From a virus: a stretch of DNA of 43,921 nucleotides. How positions within the stretch are numbered: the stretch's first letter is position 1; every line of letters starts with the position of its first letter. The translations under genes were made by a program, and so were the position numbers. The DNA lies in IMG/VR virus record IMGVR_UViG_3300046517_002700, positions 1-43,921 of that record; one strand, given 5' to 3'. Shown here piece after piece: positions 40,525 through 43,921 of this stretch. The notes beneath the pieces were generated by a model that saw nothing but the letters and a program-made list of their open reading frames with translations, made no database searches and was not told the DNA's origin.

Positions 40525-41198
40525 CGGAAGGCCTTCAGGCGTGAAAGGTCGGGATAGTCGTCATTGGCGAGCGGCGCGTTCTCGCGCGGCAGCGAATAGA
40601 GTCGCAGAAGCGCCTGCGCCGCGGTCGACGGGTTCATGTAGCAGTGCCAGCCCACGAAGTCGAAGTCGTCGTCCGCGGGTGCCACCCCTTCGCGCCGACC
40701 GTCGAAGCGCGCACGCCGGTACCAGTCGTCGGCGGCGGGGTCGTCGTGCAGGATGGCCCCACCCTGCTCGATGCCGAGCGTCTTCGAGGCGTGGAAGGAC
40801 ACGCACACCGCACCCCCGCCATAGGGCACGGTGATGCGCGAGTAGAGCTCGGAGGTGAACCAGCGCGCGGCGTCCCAGATGTGGTACGGCTTCAACCGGT
40901 AGTAGCCGCGCCACTCCTCGTTGCGCCAGGCCACGCGCCCGCCCGCGTGGATCACCGACTGCGGCACCGACACGTAGGTGCGCCGCGGGATCTCGAACTC
41001 GGGCTGCAGCGCTTCCACGCCGCCCACCAGCACCTGCCGGCGGCAGGCGAGCAGCAACGCCGCGGTGCAGGAATTCACCGCCACCGCGTACGGAGCCCCC
41101 GTGTAGCGGCAAAGGGCCCGCTCGAAGTCGCGCGTCACGCGATGCGGGTCGCCTCTCAGCTCGTGCTCCGATACCGCGTGGGCGAGTTGATCGGTCAC
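40521..41198 (-). CDS. Short DegT/DnrJ/EryC1/StrS-type aminotransferase
   Basis: 225 residues from GTG 41198 (GTGA overlap). PLP-enzyme marks: APYAVAVNSCTAALLLA (cofactor-phosphate region), HIWDAARW with D109, and SFHASKTLGIEQGG with Schiff-base K139. Usual family members have about 370-390 residues; most of the C-terminal domain is missing and the protein ends soon after NPSTAAQALLRLYSL. It could supply the PseC step, putting the 4-amino group on the sugar, although it lies outside the cassette. Whether so short a form is active is open. Confidence 0.7.
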   Translation of the reverse strand: MTDQLAHAVSEHELRGDPHRVTRDFERALCRYTGAPYAVAVNSCTAALLLACRRQVLVGGVEALQPEFEIPRRTYVSVPQSVIHAGGRVAWRNEEWRGYYRLKPYHIWDAARWFTSELYSRITVPYGGGAVCVSFHASKTLGIEQGGAILHDDPAADDWYRRARFDGRREGVAPADDDFDFVGWHCYMNPSTAAQALLRLYSLPRENAPLANDDYPDLSRLKAFR

Positions 41199-41602
41199 GC
41201 TGTCACCCGGGCGCGCGGCCCTACGGCGATGGAAGGCGGGCGCGGAAGCTCGATCCCCACCGGCCGCCACAGGTGCAGCACGTAAGGGTGGTAGTTCACG
41301 TAGTCGGACTTCGGCGGATGGAACTGCGCGACGCAGTCCTCCTCGTCCCAGAACGCGTCCTTCACGTGGCACATCTCGCGCCAGTTCGGCACGCGCGTCC
41401 TCTTGGGCACGCTGACACTCACGTGCTCCCACGGGATGCCCGGCACGATGTCGGAAGCGATGCAGAGGAGTGGGTCGCCCGCGCGCGGATGCAGGACGAA
41501 GGCGCCGAAGAGGCCCGCGTGCGGGGCGGTCGCGATCGCAACACAACTCGCCGTGGGCAGGTTCGCCATCGTGATGCGGCATTCCTCGGGCACGCGGAAC
41601 AT
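41195..41602 (-). CDS. DUF7694-type phage protein
   Basis: 135 residues. HVSVSVPKRTRVPNWREMCHVKDAFWDEED, quoted here as HVSVSVPKRT and WREMCHVKDAFW, with FHPPKSDYVN and YVLHLWRPVG, is a pattern seen in many phage accessory proteins of this family. Function not known. It is encoded just before the aminotransferase. Confidence 0.7.
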   Translation of the reverse strand: MFRVPEECRITMANLPTASCVAIATAPHAGLFGAFVLHPRAGDPLLCIASDIVPGIPWEHVSVSVPKRTRVPNWREMCHVKDAFWDEEDCVAQFHPPKSDYVNYHPYVLHLWRPVGIELPRPPSIAVGPRARVTA

Positions 41603-41605
41603 GGG

Positions 41606-41935
41606 CTAGAAGGCGGTCGACGACGCAACGCTCGCGCAGGGCGGCAGCGGCAGCGGCACGCCCTGCGCCACGAGATCACGCAGGTGGCTCACCCCGACCT
41701 TCCTCAGGTAATTGGCGTGCGCCATGCGGCACTTGTTCGAGCAGTACTTCTGCCAGCGCTTGCGCACGATGAACTCGCGGGAGCACGGCGGCCACGCGCA
41801 CGCGACCATCTCGACCGCGCCGTCGTCGACGGCTTCGGACTCGACGCTCACGGCTTCCTCGGCTTCGGGCGCGCATTGCGGTTCCTCGACAACGACGCCC
41901 TGCGCCGCGAATGCACTTCGAAACTCCCCATCCAC
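41606..41935 (-). CDS. Zinc-ribbon-like phage protein
   Basis: 109 residues if GTG 41935 is used; the start is uncertain because the frame is open further upstream without a good ribosome-binding site. An acidic N-terminal half precedes a cysteine cluster CAWPPCSREF...RWQKYCSNKCRMAHANYLR: two C-x-x-x-x-C and C-x-x-x-C pairs, typical of small phage proteins with a zinc ribbon. May bind nucleic acid or act as an adaptor. Confidence 0.6.
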   Translation of the reverse strand: MDGEFRSAFAAQGVVVEEPQCAPEAEEAVSVESEAVDDGAVEMVACAWPPCSREFIVRKRWQKYCSNKCRMAHANYLRKVGVSHLRDLVAQGVPLPLPPCASVASSTAF

Positions 41936-41993
41936 GCCCCGTTCGGCCGGTCCATGAACCGGCCTTGCGGCGCCGAACCGGGCGCACTGCGCC

Positions 41994-42158
41994 TCACCGC
42001 TGGCGCCCGCCTGCAGGACCGGTGAGCTTCCCGTACTGGCGGCGCGCGTCCACCTTGCCGCGGCCCGCGCACCCATGGCACTTCACCACCACGGGGCGCC
42101 CGTTCCAGCGCACCCGCCGGCGGCCGGCACCTTCGCACACCCGGCACGTGGCGAGCAT
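41994..42158 (-). CDS. Small double zinc-finger protein
   Basis: 54 residues from ATG 42158 (TGATG after the membrane protein). Two CxxCxGxG units (CRVCEGAG and CHGCAGRG) as in DnaJ-type zinc centres, here as a free-standing protein. Basic C-terminus. Common among small phage proteins; function unknown. The 58 bases down to 41936 hold no clear signal if the next start is right. Confidence 0.55.
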   Translation of the reverse strand: MLATCRVCEGAGRRRVRWNGRPVVVKCHGCAGRGKVDARRQYGKLTGPAGGRQR

Positions 42159-42331
42159 CAGCCCTCGTCCTCGCAGCAATACACCACCAGCACCACACCC
42201 ACCACGATCGCCGCCAGCAGCGCCACCGAGCGCGAGCCCATCTGCTCAACCCCCGCGTACACGAAGAGCGCCGCGAGCGCCCCCAGGATGGCGACACCCA
42301 CGCAAAAACCCACGCGACGCAGGAGGTGCAC
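42158..42331 (-). CDS. Small two-helix membrane protein
   Basis: 57 residues from GTG 42331. Two membrane spans, VGFCVGVAILGALAALFVYA (about 7-26) and VALLAAIVVGVVLVVYCC (36-53), with a short turn and an acidic end (EDEG). Size and topology fit holin-type or superinfection-exclusion proteins, but no family is recognised. The start codon could also be a CTG slightly upstream. Confidence 0.5.
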   Translation of the reverse strand: MHLLRRVGFCVGVAILGALAALFVYAGVEQMGSRSVALLAAIVVGVVLVVYCCEDEG

Positions 42332-42339
42332 GGCCAGGC

Positions 42340-42546
42340 TCAGCGCTTGAGCGAGACGCCACCCGGCACGAGGCTCAGCAGGAGCCCGATCAGCAGCACC
42401 ACGGCCACCACCGCCACGATGCCGCGCGCAATCTTCGCGAAGGGCTCGGGCACGCCAATGAACGCGATGAGCCACCACAGCAGCCAGCAGATCGCCCCGA
42501 TGACGAGGACGTAGATCACCAGCGAGAGCAGCGATTCGAGTCCCAC
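42340..42546 (-). CDS. Thivi_2564-type small membrane protein
   Basis: 68 residues from GTG 42546, with AGGAGG six bases before. Two hydrophobic helices (LLSLVIYVLVIGAICWLLWW and AVVAVVLLIGLLLSLV) around the IGVPEPFAKIARGI segment match the Thivi_2564-type membrane family seen in phages and bacteria. A holin role is possible by position and topology but not shown. Confidence 0.65.
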   Translation of the reverse strand: MGLESLLSLVIYVLVIGAICWLLWWLIAFIGVPEPFAKIARGIVAVVAVVLLIGLLLSLVPGGVSLKR

Positions 42547-42555
42547 GCGAGCCTC

Positions 42556-43074
42556 CTATGGCGTGCGCTGCATGTAGCGCCCGGTCGGGCCCTTGGCACG
42601 CAGGCAGAAGAACACCTCCAGCACGCCCGCGCCGGTGAGCTGCGCGAGGTTCACGATGTTGGCCGACACGTTCGAGCCCATGAGCTCGACGCGCTCGCAG
42701 CCGGGATAGGGCAGCGCGGGGCCGCCCGGCGAGGCCGAGAGCCACGCCTCGAAATTCGGCAACTCGTAGCCGGTGAGATAGCCGCTCTGGAACTGCATCG
42801 AACCGCCGCCCATGCCGTCGATCAGCTGGCGGCGCGCGTAGGTGATGCCCGCGTCCATGCCGGGCACCCCGTTCTGGGCCGGCCCGCCCTGCGCGCTGAA
42901 GTCACCCATGTTCACGACGTCAGCGCCGACGGGCGGCGTGATCGGCGGCTGCACGGGTGGGTCGATGGGCGGCTGCGTCGGCGTGCCGGCCATGGCGTCG
43001 ACCTGGGCGATGGCCTGCTGGAGGGTGGCGCGGTGGGCGTCGAGCTGCTCCTGCGAAACGGCGTACGTGGTCAT
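42556..43074 (-). CDS. Hypothetical protein with Pro-rich linker
   Basis: 172 residues from ATG 43074 (GAGGGGA upstream, ATGA overlap). N-terminal coiled helix (SQEQLDAHRATLQQAIAQVD), then a PPIDPPVQPPITPP linker (about residues 36-50), then a Gly-rich domain with an aromatic FQSGYLTGYELPNF segment and a CERVELMG strand. Could be an exported or virion-attached protein; no family recognised. Confidence 0.5.
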   Translation of the reverse strand: MTTYAVSQEQLDAHRATLQQAIAQVDAMAGTPTQPPIDPPVQPPITPPVGADVVNMGDFSAQGGPAQNGVPGMDAGITYARRQLIDGMGGGSMQFQSGYLTGYELPNFEAWLSASPGGPALPYPGCERVELMGSNVSANIVNLAQLTGAGVLEVFFCLRAKGPTGRYMQRTP

Positions 43075-43223
43075 CGCGCATTCCCCTCGAGGTAGGTCAC
43101 CTTGCACTCCACACTCACCGGCCCGCCGGGCCCGCCGCCATCCAGCCCCATGAAGGTCGCCCCCGGACGCCCCAGCCCAGCGCAGCCGCCGCACAGGAGC
43201 AGCACCCCGAGCCAGGCTCGCAT
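43071..43223 (-). CDS. Small lipoprotein-like protein, possible outer-membrane spanin
   Basis: 50 residues from ATG 43223. A short signal (MRAWLGVLLLCGGCAGLG) has cysteines at 11 and 14 near where a lipobox would be, though not a perfect one. The rest is Gly/Pro-rich. First gene of the leftward operon, next to small membrane proteins, so a Rz1-like spanin is possible; no partner inner-membrane spanin is seen. Confidence 0.4.
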   Translation of the reverse strand: MRAWLGVLLLCGGCAGLGRPGATFMGLDGGGPGGPVSVECKVTYLEGNAR

Positions 43224-43258
43224 CCGTTAATCCCCGTGGAAACGCATGGACTGGCGCC

Positions 43259-43288
43259 GTTATCCCGCAAACGGTACGCAGGCGTCAA
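43259..43288 (-). promoter_or_regulatory. Candidate sigma-70 promoter for the leftward operon
   Basis: On the minus strand TTGACG (43288..43283; 5 of 6) and GATAAC (43264..43259; 4 of 6) are separated by 18 bases. The start ATG at 43223 lies about 36 bases downstream. It is in the 107-base divergent gap between the leftward operon and the YkgJ-type gene, where a repressor could control both directions. An imperfect CCGTT/AACGG repeat overlaps the -10. Confidence 0.5.
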
Positions 43289-43330
43289 CACCCACTCCCA
43301 TAAACGGGATTGAAGTGCTACGCTCCGCGA

Positions 43331-43921
43331 ATGGACCAGCCGCAGCCGGAAATGAGCGCCCGCGAACACACCCCCGAGGCGCGCGCCGCCGAGATCGTCG
43401 CCGTCGAAGGGCCGCGCATCGTGCACCTCGTGAACCAGGCGGTGGCACTCCTCGGCTCCCGCGCCCCCATCGGCCACAAGTTCGCGCGCCTCACACAGAT
43501 CACCGAGGGGATCTCGCGCGCCGTCGTCCCGCATACGGAATGCAGAAACGGCTGCTCCCACTGCTGCCACCAGGCCGTCACGGTGATGGCACCGGAGGTG
43601 CGCGCGATCGAAAGCGCCACCGGCAGGCGCGCCATCCCGCAGCACCGCGCCGGCGTGAGCTTCCCGGGCCTGGGCCAGGAGATGCGAAGCCGCTTCAGCC
43701 AGGTCCCCTGCACCTTCCTCCACCACGGCCGCTGCACGATCTACCCCGCCCGCCCCCTCGCCTGCCGCCTCCACCACTCCCTCGAGGCCTCGAGCGACAA
43801 CTGCAACATCGCGAAGCACCCCGGCAACTCCATCGCCTCCCTCAACCTGCCGATGACGGCCATCATCGCCCAGGCCTTCCTCCAGGAAGACCGCGGCGAC
43901 ATCCGCGAATTCTTCCCGCCC
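43331..43921 (+). CDS. YkgJ-family cysteine-cluster protein (partial, 3' end missing)
   Basis: 197 codons from ATG 43331 run off the window without a stop. The cysteine pattern CRNGCSHCCHQ, then VPCTFLHHGRCTIYPARPLACRLHHS and a further cysteine (NCN), quoted in short parts, fits the YkgJ/CxxCxxCC family, thought to bind a metal (zinc or iron) cluster. Acidic N-terminus. Phage members of this family occur in early or accessory operons. Function unknown; probably the first gene of the rightward operon beyond the window. Confidence 0.8.
   Translation, partial: MDQPQPEMSAREHTPEARAAEIVAVEGPRIVHLVNQAVALLGSRAPIGHKFARLTQITEGISRAVVPHTECRNGCSHCCHQAVTVMAPEVRAIESATGRRAIPQHRAGVSFPGLGQEMRSRFSQVPCTFLHHGRCTIYPARPLACRLHHSLEASSDNCNIAKHPGNSIASLNLPMTAIIAQAFLQEDRGDIREFFPP

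Overview
The window looks like most of a temperate, short-tailed (podovirus-type) phage or prophage from a GC-rich proteobacterium, probably a betaproteobacterium. The host guess rests on roughly two-thirds GC, heavy GTG start use, and a head gene order (portal, Bbp19-like, scaffold, capsid, small cement-like protein) that resembles Bordetella phage BPP-1. The order of tail and ejection genes follows T7: tail tube A, tail tube B, gp13-, gp14-, gp15- and gp16-like proteins, then a tail spike. Both ends are cut: a gene 3' end lies at 1..69 and an open gene runs off the right edge at 43921.

Layout. Positions 1..7267 (+) hold a compact early operon: a RecE-like exonuclease, a Sak4-type recombination ATPase, a Gp37/Gp68 (DUF5131) protein, a HerA/DUF87-type ATPase, many small proteins and an excisionase-like HTH protein. 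Positions 7264..8463 (-) hold a tyrosine integrase. Between it and a complete tRNA-Val(CAC) lies an attachment-site-like region with five copies of GTATGRAAGT and a perfect IHF consensus. Positions 9272..33434 (-) hold the virion genes, from a small protein and terminase at the high-coordinate end to the tail spike at the low end.

Positions 33537..39413 (-) hold the most unusual part, a nonulosonic-acid (pseudaminic/legionaminic-type) sugar cassette. It has a CMP-sugar cytidylyltransferase, a PseB-like dehydratase, a pseudaminic-associated methylase, a WbpG/PseA-type amidotransferase with an AglZ/HisF2 partner, a GNAT acetyltransferase and a NeuB/PseI synthase. An HNH-AP2 endonuclease gene sits seamlessly inside it. 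A short DegT-type aminotransferase and an Acb2-like anti-CBASS protein lie upstream at 40231..41198, among small accessory and membrane proteins up to 43223. A divergent region at 43224..43330 separates these from a (+) YkgJ-type cysteine-cluster gene.

How the parts may work together. Nearly every gene from 41602 down to 33537 overlaps or abuts its neighbour at start and stop codons, so the sugar genes appear to be read as one message with the accessory genes. That message ends at a canonical intrinsic terminator (33455..33479). A good promoter candidate lies in the 3' end of the synthase gene, about 50 bases before this terminator and just upstream of the virion operon. This promoter-then-terminator layout is what a phage late operon under antitermination control looks like. 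My inference is that the sugar cassette remodels the host surface or flagellum in the lysogen or during infection, that Acb2 blocks CBASS signalling, and that the gp16-like protein, which carries an ADP-ribosyltransferase-like domain, enters the cell with the DNA. All functions come from motifs and gene order read by eye; no database search was run.
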